Part shown: positions 34,228 through 43,212 of the stretch, one piece after another
Numbering within the stretch: position 1 is the stretch's first letter
Layout: each line of letters starts with the position of its first letter
NCBI RefSeq assembly: GCF_002502735.1
Contig: NZ_DAQC01000001.1
Coordinates: forward strand, 1,123,212 to 1,187,211
Source of the DNA: Methanoregula sp. UBA64
GTDB lineage: Archaea > Halobacteriota > Methanomicrobia > Methanomicrobiales > Methanospirillaceae
DNA length: 64,000 nt
Direction of reading: 5' to 3'
Made by a program: the position numbers and the translations under genes
Notes under the pieces: model-generated
Databases searched by the model: none
What the model saw: the letters and a program-made list of their open reading frames with translations, nothing else
Told to the model about the DNA's origin: nothing

Positions 34228-34802
34228 TGGATATCATCGAGCGGGCCGTCACGGTCCTTTCCCACGATGGCCTTGTTATCTACCCCACCGATACGCTGTA
34301 CGGCCTTGGCGCCGATGCGTTCTCCATCGAAGCCATCGAGAAGGTCTACGATGCAAAAAAGCGGAATCTTGCAAAACCGATCTCGATCGCCGTTTCCGAT
34401 ATCGAGATGCTTGCCGCAGTCTCCCGCATCGACACATCCATGCAGGAGTTCATCGAACGGTTCCTGCCCGGGCCGGTTACCGTAGTCGTCCCGGCAAAAA
34501 AGATTATTCCTGATATTCTCACCGGGGGGACCCGGACGATCGGCATCCGTATCCCGGCTCACGGGATTGCCCGGCAGGTCATAGAAAAATTTGATGCCCC
34601 GATAACGGCTACGAGCGCAAACCTGTCCGGGGGAAAAGACCCGCAGACCCCGGATGAGTGTACGGTGCCCCACGATCTTCTCATCGATGGGGGAAGGCTT
34701 CCGGGCACGCCAAGCACGGTCGTCGATCTCGTGACACGGACAATCGTCCGCCGCGGGGCAAAGGCAGAAGAGATCGAAGTGTTTTTGAAACATACGGTCT
34801 GA
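34227..34802 (+). CDS. L-threonylcarbamoyladenylate synthase (Sua5/YrdC type)
   Basis: The 191-residue protein is a single YrdC domain. It has YPTDTLYGLGADA at the N-terminus, KKRNLAKPISIAVSD (K-R-x-x-x-K-P), the PGPVTVV core and TATSANLSGG. The enzyme makes threonylcarbamoyl-AMP from threonine, bicarbonate and ATP for t6A in tRNAs. It lacks the long C-terminal Sua5 extension. It lies between the ACT protein and a nucleotidyltransferase-like gene; start and stop overlap both neighbours. Confidence 0.92.
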   Translation: MDIIERAVTVLSHDGLVIYPTDTLYGLGADAFSIEAIEKVYDAKKRNLAKPISIAVSDIEMLAAVSRIDTSMQEFIERFLPGPVTVVVPAKKIIPDILTGGTRTIGIRIPAHGIARQVIEKFDAPITATSANLSGGKDPQTPDECTVPHDLLIDGGRLPGTPSTVVDLVTRTIVRRGAKAEEIEVFLKHTV

Positions 34803-35737
34803 TGGAGAAAATCATGCTGCCGGTCCGTCTCCGTGATTTTATCGAAGATCCTGACGGCTGGCTCTACGCGGTCTCGACATACGACAACACCGAAAAAATC
34901 GGGTGCGTGCTTCGGTATGTGCCGGAAGAGAACGGCGAGCGGGTCAGCCCGGCAGGCCGGCGGTACCGGAAATACGATTTCGAAGAGGCCTATGCAAAAA
35001 TTGCCAGGGAAAAACCGGCCTATGCCGGCCTTGTCCAGCGGATCCCCCGAGGCGATGTGCGCCGGGTGCTCAAACCAGACGAGGAGATCGAGCGAATCGC
35101 TGTGGCATCTCCCCGGGTAAAAAAACTGCTCGATCTTTTATCCCTGCCCCGGGGAACGGTCGGTTGTACCGGCTCCCTCCTCTGCGGACTTGCCAACGAA
35201 AGTTCGGATATCGATATGGTAGTCTACGGAAGGCACTGGTTTGGCGCGCAGGACCTTGTGAAAAAAGGGATCCAATCCGGAAAGATTGAGGGGATGTCCC
35301 CAGCACTCTGGCGCAAAGTCTACGACAAGAGAAAACCCGAGATCTCCTACGATGCCTTCGTGATTCACGAGCAGCGGAAATGGAACCGTGGCCAGATCGA
35401 TGGGACCTACTTCGATATCCTGTATACCCGGTCGTACGACACCCTTGCCGGTGCACCTTCGGGGAAAGGTGAGGTGCTCGGGAGAACAACGATCGAAGCA
35501 ACGGTCACTGATGCCTCGCTTGCGTTCGATAACCCGGCGGTCTATCTGGTAGACCACGATGAAATCACGAAAGTGCTCTCGTTCACCCATACCTACAGCG
35601 GGCAGGCACTTCGCGGTGAGATTATAGAGGCCTGCGGGGTCGTGGAACAGCACGGCCCGGAGCGCTGGCTGATTGTCGGGACAACCCGCGAGGCGCGGGG
35701 CGAGTATATTATTTCCAAGACCCTGATAGAACAGTAA
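34802..35737 (+). CDS. Nucleotidyltransferase-like protein
   Basis: The 311-residue protein starts at the ATG in TGATG, overlapping the YrdC stop. The longer upstream frame lies in YrdC coding sequence. The middle has GCTGSLLCGLANESSDIDMVVYG (about 120-142). It contains the G-S ... D-x-D pattern of the pol-beta nucleotidyltransferase fold. The N- and C-terminal parts are unrecognised. The YrdC neighbour may point to RNA metabolism, but the substrate is not known. Confidence 0.6.
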   Translation: MEKIMLPVRLRDFIEDPDGWLYAVSTYDNTEKIGCVLRYVPEENGERVSPAGRRYRKYDFEEAYAKIAREKPAYAGLVQRIPRGDVRRVLKPDEEIERIAVASPRVKKLLDLLSLPRGTVGCTGSLLCGLANESSDIDMVVYGRHWFGAQDLVKKGIQSGKIEGMSPALWRKVYDKRKPEISYDAFVIHEQRKWNRGQIDGTYFDILYTRSYDTLAGAPSGKGEVLGRTTIEATVTDASLAFDNPAVYLVDHDEITKVLSFTHTYSGQALRGEIIEACGVVEQHGPERWLIVGTTREARGEYIISKTLIEQ

Positions 35738-36299
35738 ATTCTTTTTTCAGGTCATCATATTGCACGATCCTGTCCACGAATGCCGACATCTGGGAGAAGA
35801 TCAGAGGGTCAATACCATTTTCAACGCACAAAAAGATGCCCGAAACATCCGAGAGTTTGAGTTTGTTGACCACGAAATGAAGAAATTTGGACGCAGTTGC
35901 CGTGGGAATATGGATCAGGAGCATGCTGACGGAATCGAAGATGATGCATTTTTTTTGCGCCGGGATCTCCTTGAGCAGCTCTGTGATAGCGATCCCCAGG
36001 CCGGTCAGATCTGACGGTTGGTTGACATACCGTATATGGGGATCCGAAATCGCGGTACCACCTGAGTAATGGGTGACCGCATCGACAACGTAATACTGAT
36101 CCCGGGAGATACCCTCCTTTGCGTAGGATTTAGTGAGGACTTGGCCGGGCCGGTTGATGGAAACGATTAGGGGGGTACAACCTTCAGACAGGCTTTTTTT
36201 GACGACCATTATGTTCATGGAGTTAATATCCTGTGGGTTTGAGAGCAGGAGATAAAGCCGCGTATCGGTCGTGAGATCCAGTCCGCCGTTGTTCGTCAT
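35709..36299 (-). CDS. Degenerate RecA-like (KaiC/RAD55-type) protein
   Basis: The 196-residue protein has a RecA-like core: LYLLLSNPQDINSMNIMVVKK sits where a Walker A would be but lacks GK(S/T), and CIIFDSVSMLL looks like a Walker B strand. It is thus probably not an active ATPase. Similar shortened RecA-like proteins (DUF7504 type) sit beside signal-transduction genes in archaea. The PAS protein gene is 4 bp upstream. Its 3' end overlaps the convergent nucleotidyltransferase gene by 29 bp. Confidence 0.6.
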   Translation of the reverse strand: MTNNGGLDLTTDTRLYLLLSNPQDINSMNIMVVKKSLSEGCTPLIVSINRPGQVLTKSYAKEGISRDQYYVVDAVTHYSGGTAISDPHIRYVNQPSDLTGLGIAITELLKEIPAQKKCIIFDSVSMLLIHIPTATASKFLHFVVNKLKLSDVSGIFLCVENGIDPLIFSQMSAFVDRIVQYDDLKKEFTVLSGSWK

Positions 36300-36303
36300 T
36301 GTT

Positions 36304-36957
36304 TTACTTCCCTACAATGAACTCGCGGAACCCATCGGGAATCTCTTTTTGCCCCTCGGCGGCCTGCCGGGCAAGATCCTTTAATGTCGCAGACATGGTA
36401 TTGAGGTTTGCAACCTGCACCTGGATCTGCATCCGGATCTCTTCAGCATTGTAGTCCCCGGATCCAATCTCCGGCTCAATCGAGAGCAGATTCTGGCAGG
36501 TCAGTTCGAGAGGTTTCTGGACGCGGAGGACGGATTCATTGAGATACGCGAGCAGGGCAACCATCCGCTCCTCGGCCTTTTTCTGGTCCCTGATATCGAC
36601 AAAACTCTCGATAAGGTAGGTTCGGGTCTTTACGGTCGCCAGCGCCACGGTCTTAAGGACAGGGATTCTTTCGCCGCTGGCTGAAACCAGGACACGTTCT
36701 GTGCTATGGAAGAGGTTGTGCTGATCGGTGATCGGGCATTCCCCGCAATGGGCCAGGCAGACAAAATCATGACAGGTCTTCCCGATAATCTGGTCTTTAG
36801 ATAAACCTATGAGGTGTTCTGCATCATCATTTATATCCACAATTGCATGGGTCTCGGCATCGATAATCATAATGCCGGTCTGAATCCGGTCAAAGATCTC
36901 CCGGAATATATCGTTGCGCGAGATTCCTTCTTCCCAGGTCGGACTCTTGTCTGCCAT
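36304..36957 (-). CDS. PAS-domain sensor protein without kinase domain
   Basis: The 217-residue protein has a PAS domain at about 15-130. Its core includes GIMIIDAETHAIVDINDDAEHLIG. The later cysteine-containing CHDFVCLAHCGECPITD segment and the PAC-like TYLIESFVDIRDQKKAEERM follow. A helical coiled region (about 130-217) ends the protein, with no histidine kinase or output domain. The cysteine group may hold a cofactor or be redox-active. It is in an operon with the RecA-like gene downstream and the gene at 36997. Confidence 0.7.
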   Translation of the reverse strand: MADKSPTWEEGISRNDIFREIFDRIQTGIMIIDAETHAIVDINDDAEHLIGLSKDQIIGKTCHDFVCLAHCGECPITDQHNLFHSTERVLVSASGERIPVLKTVALATVKTRTYLIESFVDIRDQKKAEERMVALLAYLNESVLRVQKPLELTCQNLLSIEPEIGSGDYNAEEIRMQIQVQVANLNTMSATLKDLARQAAEGQKEIPDGFREFIVGK

Positions 36958-36996
36958 TGCACTAGCCTGATCTTACATCAAACGGCGGCAGAGTAT

Positions 36997-37407
36997 TTAC
37001 ATCTTGTCGTTTTCTTCGTCGGGATCAGGGATACGGCGGTCGGTATTTTCCCCTGCGGGATCCTTTTCTTCGGACATGCGTGCGGTCCGCTCTGCAACAG
37101 GCTGCCTCCAGCATTCAACGGTTTCCTCATACCATTCCGGAAGGGACTCTTCTGCACGGACAAAGTGCAGTTTTTGCAAAATATGCTGCATGATGGGCCG
37201 AGGCATCACAACCCTGACATCATACCCTTGTGCAATCCAGCGCCGGATCAGGGTCTGGGTATTTCCCTCGTTTTTATACCGGGAGATGATGAAATGGAGG
37301 TAGATCCGGTGATTTCCTTTAATTTCGAGCCAGCCGGAATAGAGCGATTCCACAAAACCAAGGGCATCGCCATCCGGAGTACCGGATTCGATACGATATG
37401 CAGTCAT
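36997..37407 (-). CDS. Hypothetical protein upstream of the PAS gene
   Basis: The protein is 136 residues from MTAYRIESG; a GTG 9 nt upstream is an alternative start. The first 90 residues look like a compact alpha/beta domain (FVESLYSGWLEIKGNHRIYLHF, VRVVMPRPIMQHIL). The C-terminal 40 are charged and probably disordered. No family is recognised. It shares the strand and close spacing (39 bp) with the PAS gene, suggesting one signalling unit. Confidence 0.55.
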   Translation of the reverse strand: MTAYRIESGTPDGDALGFVESLYSGWLEIKGNHRIYLHFIISRYKNEGNTQTLIRRWIAQGYDVRVVMPRPIMQHILQKLHFVRAEESLPEWYEETVECWRQPVAERTARMSEEKDPAGENTDRRIPDPDEENDKM

Positions 37408-37630
37408 CCCTGTCACATCCGTACTTCTTTAGTACGGTTGCCGGACGCTCCCTAAAAAGTGAGGGTCCGGGCAGGGTGAAAGTGTTTTCTCCCCATGCAC
37501 GGAAAATACGATACAATGCTTTTTCTGTTCCCCCTTCACAGATAGATGATAATAGACAACCGGGGTACGGGCATACGATAGAACCCGCTCCCCTGAGGGA
37601 TACCAAAGGCAGCAGGCAGTTGGTGAAGTC

Positions 37631-39238
37631 ATGAGCGGGGATCAGTCCGTGTACAGAAAAGATAGGGCCGTATCGGAAGTGATCGGTTCCATCCTCTTAA
37701 TCAGTGTCGTCGTGATAGGTGTCGCGGTAGTCGGTGTCCTGCTGATGTCCCACCCGACCCCCCATAACCTCCCCGCGCTCAGTGCAGTCATCGCGGAGGA
37801 TACTGCACAGAAAACCATCTCTATCTATCACGATGGCGGGGATTCGGTTTCCCATGAAGATATCCAGATACTTGTAGACGGCGTGCCCCAGGCGTTTTCC
37901 AGCAGCGGATCCACGGGGTGGTCCACATGGTCCATGGGGCAATCTCTGACATATACCTATACAGGTGCATCACCGGGTCTTGTCCAGATCGTATATACCG
38001 GGGGCAGTGGATCTTCGGTACTCGTATCATCCGACTTTGGACCGCTGTCAACGACTGCAACTACTGCCGTTACAACAGCCACAACCACCACACCGGTGAC
38101 AACAACGACGACACCTCCAATTATACCGGTTGCCGCAAATTTCACCGTTTCACCTGCGAGCGGATATCTGCCTCTGTCCGTGCAGTTCACCGATCAGTCA
38201 ACAGGTCCGGTTACCAGCTGGTCGTGGAGTTTCGGAGACGGCAACACCTCCACTCTCCAGAACCCGCAGTATACCTATCCGGGTGCAGGGAACTATACCG
38301 TCTCTCTTACCGTAACAAATGTTACCACGGGTGCATCCAGCACCGTATCAAAGACGAACGTCGTCCAGGTACTGTCCTTTGCCCAATACATCACCAATGA
38401 GAGTGTCTTTGTCTATGGCAGCAAGTTGTATTTCCAGGGGAATCAGGTCATTGGCCCCGGGGCAACGGTTGTCCTTACCGGAACTTCCATTACCACCGGG
38501 GACTTTAACGGCGGTGCCTTAGTGGCGGTCAGTAATATCTATGTCGACGGGGATGCTAACCTGGATGGCGGGAGTGCAAGCTGGGGTTCTTCAACCAGTC
38601 CCGGCGTCATCTGTGTCAATGGTGATCTGGAATTAATGACAGGGGGACGGGACATCTACGGTAATGTATATGTGAACGGTAATTTCAATGCAAAAGATAC
38701 CAAAATTCATGGAAATGTGTATGTTAACGGCGATGTTACGCTGGGGTGGACACCCACGCTCGACACCAATTCGTATATCTATTATACCGGAACCCTGACG
38801 GTTCCCTCAAACTACTACACGTCCATTACGTCCAAATGTATCAAAAACTCCACTGTGCCGGGATTCACTATGCCATCCCTCCCGATGCCCTCGGTTAAAT
38901 CAGATACCTGGTATACAGCCCATGGATATACCTCCGGGGGAACTCTGGCAAGCAATGCAAAAATAGTTGCAGACAGTTATTCCTCCACGGGATGGGTACC
39001 CACTGCAACCAGTGTGACCATTGTTGCACGCAATGGGGATATCACGCTGACCGGCCTGGGAGGGAGCGGGGTTACCGGCGTATTATTTGCTCCAAAAGGG
39101 AAAGTGCAGTTTGAGGGTGCGTACTTCCAGGGTGTTGTCATCGCCCGCGACGGGTTCTATGTTACCAGCGGAGGCACTACGGTGACGTTCAAGAACCTCA
39201 AGGATTATTACGCCAGTTCGGACGACTACCCGTTCTGA
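37631..39238 (+). CDS. Type-IV-pilin-like protein fused to PKD and beta-helix domains
   Basis: The 535-residue protein has an archaeal pilin-type leader (RKDRAVSEVIGSILLISVVV, cleavage expected before AVSEVIG). The pilin-domain C-part of about 100 residues (GGDSVSHEDIQILVDG ... GLVQIVYTGG) is alike in the third pilin gene. A Thr-rich linker, a PKD domain (about 170-245; FTDQSTGPVTSWSWSFGDGN) and a Gly/Asn-rich repeated region (about 255-535; GNVYVNGNF, HGNVYVNGDV) follow. The last resembles a beta-solenoid like bactofilin or polymer-forming proteins. GGTGA precedes the ATG. It is probably a surface adhesin built on a pilin anchor. Confidence 0.75.
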   Translation: MSGDQSVYRKDRAVSEVIGSILLISVVVIGVAVVGVLLMSHPTPHNLPALSAVIAEDTAQKTISIYHDGGDSVSHEDIQILVDGVPQAFSSSGSTGWSTWSMGQSLTYTYTGASPGLVQIVYTGGSGSSVLVSSDFGPLSTTATTAVTTATTTTPVTTTTTPPIIPVAANFTVSPASGYLPLSVQFTDQSTGPVTSWSWSFGDGNTSTLQNPQYTYPGAGNYTVSLTVTNVTTGASSTVSKTNVVQVLSFAQYITNESVFVYGSKLYFQGNQVIGPGATVVLTGTSITTGDFNGGALVAVSNIYVDGDANLDGGSASWGSSTSPGVICVNGDLELMTGGRDIYGNVYVNGNFNAKDTKIHGNVYVNGDVTLGWTPTLDTNSYIYYTGTLTVPSNYYTSITSKCIKNSTVPGFTMPSLPMPSVKSDTWYTAHGYTSGGTLASNAKIVADSYSSTGWVPTATSVTIVARNGDITLTGLGGSGVTGVLFAPKGKVQFEGAYFQGVVIARDGFYVTSGGTTVTFKNLKDYYASSDDYPF

Positions 39239-39285
39239 TGGACGGGCTGTAGTATTTTTGACCGGATAATCCAGACCCTAATAAC

Positions 39286-39293
39286 TTTATAAA
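39286..39293 (+). promoter_or_regulatory. TATA box of the second pilin gene
   Basis: TTTATAAA is centred about 27 nt before the ATG at 39317. Transcription would begin at or beside the start codon, so the transcript is probably leaderless. Confidence 0.6.
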
Positions 39294-39316
39294 CCAAGTC
39301 ATAAACGGATATTCTG

Positions 39317-40831
39317 ATGATAAAAAGAGGACCTGCGATAACCTGCCATGAACGAGCACTTTCCGAAGTGATCGGATTTGTGCTGATCCTCGGGATCATT
39401 ACCGCAGCTTTCTCCCTGTACCTCGTGTACGGCGTGCCGGCACAGGGCCGGGAGAGCGAGATCCTCCATATGAATGATATAAAAGACCAGTTTGTCTCTT
39501 ACAAACTCAGCCTGGATTCGCTTTTTAACAACAACAAAGTAGGGACATCGGTGAGTAACGCGTTCACGCTGGGTACCAGCGGGGGATTCACCCAGGGGTC
39601 AAATAGTATCATCCCTATATTAAGCCCGGTCAGTTCGAGCGGGGTTATTGCAATCAATCAGCGAACGCCCACGCCAGAGACACTGGAGATCTCTTCGTAT
39701 TCCCTGATTGTCGATCCGAATGTTCATAATACCTCACAATTAGCTCTCAGTACGCCTACTACAATCACTGCCGTACCCCAACACATCTATATCAACATCT
39801 CGAATGTTCAGCAGTCTGTTCTCAATCCCTCTACCTACTATGGCTTACAGGTTGATGGAACGGGTTGGACGGCGACGGTAAACCTCAGTCCCCGAATGGT
39901 GCCTTCCCAGGTATATAGTGTAACAACACAAAGCTCTGCCTGTCCACCGGGAACACAAACCAGTACATCCACATCAGGGACCGCGATTACGTACTATTGC
40001 CTTAATTCGGTCACCGGGACACTGTACAATGGGTCCGATATATCCATATCCGTGTTCAAAAACGGCAAGTCCACCCTCCAGAGCATTCCCGTGTATAGAG
40101 CGATCACTCCGGGAAGTTACTCTGTGGATATCATGGATCCTGCGTATGGAATTCAGCCAATAATACAGGTTCCAGACACACTCACCTTAAAAAACACACT
40201 TCCCAACAGCACTGCCGCGATCCTGGGGTCAAGCCTGATTGTAAATGGTTTCACTCAGAAAAACTACAACATGTCCTCACTTCCTCTGGGCTCTCTGGAA
40301 TACCGGGCGAAAAACAATTACTGGATTCCCCAGAATTATTACTACCAGATGGGCGGGATCTTCCTTGAACAAAGTGATGGGAATATCACATGGAAACTTC
40401 CCCCGGAGATCTCGTTCTCGAACGATCCCACCCATAATCTTGTCATCGTAAATATCAACGCGCTCGCTCTCGACAACAGTTCATCAGGAATAGTGGGCGG
40501 CAATAGTCCCGTCCAGGTTAAGACAACGCTAAATTCCATTACGCCGCTCCCCTTTGCATTGGTTGCGCAGGGTACCGGCAACACGAAATGGATTCGGATT
40601 GATGTCACTACCACGGACGTTAAGGCGCAAGAGATGTGGCAGACGTATTTTAATTATACCGCAATGGCCGCAGGAATTCCCAACACGCAGGTAGGGACCT
40701 CATCTACAGGAAGTTTTATTATCATAAATGGCCCTGATGCAAATCCTGACGGGGCCTATGATATCAACGTCATCGCATCGACTGCCACGTACATGCCTTC
40801 CATCCACGGTGTCGGGGGATCTCTTCAGTGA
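39317..40831 (+). CDS. Large pilin-like (type IV prepilin-leader) protein
   Basis: The 504-residue protein has a class III leader (CHERALSEVIGFVLILGIITAAFSLYLV, cleavage expected before ALSEVIG). It ends with a long extracellular beta-rich domain containing many Asn, Thr and Ser residues that could be glycosylated. No enzymatic motif is seen. The size is far above a normal pilin. It is the middle of three tandem pilin-like genes and overlaps the next by 4 bp. Confidence 0.7.
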   Translation: MIKRGPAITCHERALSEVIGFVLILGIITAAFSLYLVYGVPAQGRESEILHMNDIKDQFVSYKLSLDSLFNNNKVGTSVSNAFTLGTSGGFTQGSNSIIPILSPVSSSGVIAINQRTPTPETLEISSYSLIVDPNVHNTSQLALSTPTTITAVPQHIYINISNVQQSVLNPSTYYGLQVDGTGWTATVNLSPRMVPSQVYSVTTQSSACPPGTQTSTSTSGTAITYYCLNSVTGTLYNGSDISISVFKNGKSTLQSIPVYRAITPGSYSVDIMDPAYGIQPIIQVPDTLTLKNTLPNSTAAILGSSLIVNGFTQKNYNMSSLPLGSLEYRAKNNYWIPQNYYYQMGGIFLEQSDGNITWKLPPEISFSNDPTHNLVIVNINALALDNSSSGIVGGNSPVQVKTTLNSITPLPFALVAQGTGNTKWIRIDVTTTDVKAQEMWQTYFNYTAMAAGIPNTQVGTSSTGSFIIINGPDANPDGAYDINVIASTATYMPSIHGVGGSLQ

Positions 40832-41217
40832 CGGAGCAGGCACGTGAAAGCGGCGTATCCGGCACACTTGGTTCTGTGTTCCTGATAATCGTGGTTGTTG
40901 CCGGCATGGGGGTTCTGATGGTCGCGGTCATCTCCCAGCCGCACCCCCAGAACGTCCCGGCCATGACCGCCGAAGTAATTAAAACCGCAAATTCCCTCTC
41001 GCTCCGCCATGACGGGGGAAACACGCTGACCCGGGGGGACTTTAAAATCCTTGTCGACGGACAGGACAAAACGGCGGCATTCGGAGATCCGGCAACCTGG
41101 TCAATCGGGCAGACACTCCAGTATACCGGGTACAACTCCACGAATCCCGCGAAAACCATCCAGATTGTGTATACCGGGGGCGGTTCGGCACAGGTAATCG
41201 AACAGCTCATGGTATAG
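40828..41217 (+). CDS. Pilin-like protein (minor pilin)
   Basis: The 129-residue protein starts at GTG in GTGA, overlapping the stop of the upstream gene. The hydrophobic leader segment is GTLGSVFLIIVVVAGMGVLMVAVI. The following domain (LRHDGGNTLTRGDFKILVDG ... KTIQIVYTGGG) matches the N-terminal pilin domain of the 37631 gene. The usual Arg-Ala/Glu+5 pattern at the cleavage site is altered (RESGVSGTLG), so processing is uncertain. Confidence 0.65.
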   Translation: MTEQARESGVSGTLGSVFLIIVVVAGMGVLMVAVISQPHPQNVPAMTAEVIKTANSLSLRHDGGNTLTRGDFKILVDGQDKTAAFGDPATWSIGQTLQYTGYNSTNPAKTIQIVYTGGGSAQVIEQLMV

Positions 41218-41328
41218 ACCCCTCACCCGACCGCAGTGACCACTACCCCAGCGATGCAGGGTAGTTAAAATTCCCGGGGAATATTTTCCGGTCCCGTGTC
41301 TCGCAAAAACAGGACGTTTTTTATCTTC

Positions 41329-42855
41329 TCACACCGGCACCGTGATCGTGGAATCCCGGGTTACGAAAATGTTGTATGCCTCGTGGTCGGGATTGTACCT
41401 CACCTGGACATTGCCAAATACCAGCAGATCCCCGTACCCTGCCGATAAAACGGTCTCGTTTTCGGGCCCGGCATGGAACCGGGGGAGCACCGCAAAGACC
41501 GGCTTCTCCGCAGACCCGTCGCAGATCCTGAATACGTGCGTCTTTGCATCCCCCAGGTCCCCGGACATTTTCGCGGCGATCACCGTGATCTTCTTACCGG
41601 TATTCAGGTGAACTTTCGAGAGCCGGATCGCTCTGGTATCCCGGGAGACATGGCACGCCTGCCGGGTCTTCCCGTCCTTACGCAGCATAACATAACTGTA
41701 CTTGATATCCGTGTTCACGTACCGGAACGGTTCATCACACGCTACAAGCGCCTGCATGATCCGTGTCGGCTGTATCGGCGGGGCTGTAGTAAAGCTCCAG
41801 CACCGATCCGGCGTGCAGTTGGTGCCCCAGACAAAGCTGCAGGGCGCATAGATCGTAAGCCCTTTCTTTTTGAGCGCAAGGGAAAGAACCCGCAGGCCGG
41901 TCGAGGTGACCTCTTCGGCAGGTTCCACAATGAGGATCGTGCCGTCCGGGGCGAGGTGCCGGGCATATCCCATGACAACTTCGGCCCGTTTCTCAACCGA
42001 AAGTCCGGCAAGCTCGTTGAGCACATTGGAAAAGACGATGAGATCGGCCTTTGGGGGGAGCGAGGGATTGTCGGTATCGGCAATGTCTGCCCCGATGGGC
42101 GGGTGCAGGATCACGCGGGAACCCGCGACCGCAAAATGCTGTGCAAGGAACCCGAATGCTTCGATATGCTCCTTTGAGCGTTCGACCGACCAGACCTCTG
42201 CTTTCGCAGAATCGAGGTGCTGCCAGAAGTCCGCGATAGCAAGGGGGACGACACCCGGCCCGGATCCAAGGTCGAGAGCAGTCATCTCCTCTTTCAGGAG
42301 ACCGTCGCGGGCAAGCTGTGCGAGCAGGTGCCGGGTCTGCATGAAGTAGACCGGGAAATGGTAGGCAAGGTAGCCAAGCACGGAGTACCCTTTCGTGTAC
42401 TGGAGCGAACGCCGTTCGGTCGGTTTCCAGTAATCGTCTTTTTGTGCGACAATGGCATGCCGCAGGCGTTCGAGGACAACCGGGTCGTTTATGTCCTTCC
42501 CGGTCTTTTTTGCGATGTACCCGGCAACTGCCGCATCAAGGGCCGGCGGAAAACTGCGACATGCGAGGTAGTCGCGGACCCGGTCTTCTTCGGCTGCAGT
42601 CAGGACACAGGGGAGGGCCGGCACAATGCGCCGGACTTCGTAGTCACCGCCGGTCTTTGTTATCCCAAGACCGAGCGCGTCGAGCTGGGGAAGGAGTGCT
42701 GCATAGATCTGATCGACCGTGGCAGGTTCGTCCAGGTAGGTGGCAATCTCGGAGAGCAGGAACGCCGGTCGTGCGGATGCAACGTATTTTACCGTGGAGA
42801 CCAGCTGCTTTTTGTCCATATCGTGCCGGAATCTTTGTACCGGGCGTTCATACAT
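41329..42855 (-). CDS. Rsm22-type methyltransferase with Fe-S cysteines
   Basis: The 508-residue protein (ATG 42855, or MDKK at 42819) has an N-terminal unknown region (about 1-150). The SAM-dependent methyltransferase fold contains ALDLGSGPGVVPLAIADFW (motif I, about 210). A downstream cysteine group, APCSFVWGTNCTPDRC, resembles the Fe-S ligand set of mitochondrial/archaeal Rsm22. A C-terminal beta domain follows. Rsm22 is linked to small-subunit ribosome assembly and may modify rRNA; the reaction is not settled. It converges with the pilin genes. Confidence 0.8.
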   Translation of the reverse strand: MYERPVQRFRHDMDKKQLVSTVKYVASARPAFLLSEIATYLDEPATVDQIYAALLPQLDALGLGITKTGGDYEVRRIVPALPCVLTAAEEDRVRDYLACRSFPPALDAAVAGYIAKKTGKDINDPVVLERLRHAIVAQKDDYWKPTERRSLQYTKGYSVLGYLAYHFPVYFMQTRHLLAQLARDGLLKEEMTALDLGSGPGVVPLAIADFWQHLDSAKAEVWSVERSKEHIEAFGFLAQHFAVAGSRVILHPPIGADIADTDNPSLPPKADLIVFSNVLNELAGLSVEKRAEVVMGYARHLAPDGTILIVEPAEEVTSTGLRVLSLALKKKGLTIYAPCSFVWGTNCTPDRCWSFTTAPPIQPTRIMQALVACDEPFRYVNTDIKYSYVMLRKDGKTRQACHVSRDTRAIRLSKVHLNTGKKITVIAAKMSGDLGDAKTHVFRICDGSAEKPVFAVLPRFHAGPENETVLSAGYGDLLVFGNVQVRYNPDHEAYNIFVTRDSTITVPV

Positions 42856-42927
42856 CTTTTGATGAGCCGGGTACTTTTATGGTCCGTAAAAAAACCGTCC
42901 TCTTCATGAACCGGGAGGACAACATAC

Positions 42928-43194
42928 GTGGTACCTGAGGATATTATGTTCGATCACTGCCCCGGGGCGGCCAATATTCAGACGCCGACGCTCACCATAA
43001 AAAAGTGCCCGCAGTGCGGGGAGGAGGTCGAGGTGTTCTCAAACGATATCTCGGTCAAATGCAGCAGGTGCGGGTTTGTGATCTACAATGACATAGCCTC
43101 GTGCGTGCAGTGGTGCAAACATGCCCGCGAATGCGTTGGCGATGAGATATACCGCAAACTTACGGAAAAAAGCAGAACCGACGGGAAAACCTGA
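42928..43194 (+). CDS. Small zinc-ribbon protein
   Basis: The frame opens at GTG 42928 (88 residues); an ATG at 42946 (82 residues) is an equally good start. The core is KKCPQCGEEVEVFSNDISVKCSRCG in structure: two C-x2-C pairs about 16 residues apart, then two more cysteines (CVQWCKHAREC). That last group could bind a metal or an Fe-S cluster. It converges with moaE with only 18 bp between them. Function unknown. Confidence 0.6.
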   Translation: MVPEDIMFDHCPGAANIQTPTLTIKKCPQCGEEVEVFSNDISVKCSRCGFVIYNDIASCVQWCKHARECVGDEIYRKLTEKSRTDGKT

Positions 43195-43212
43195 AAATTC
43201 ACGGGGCCGAAA

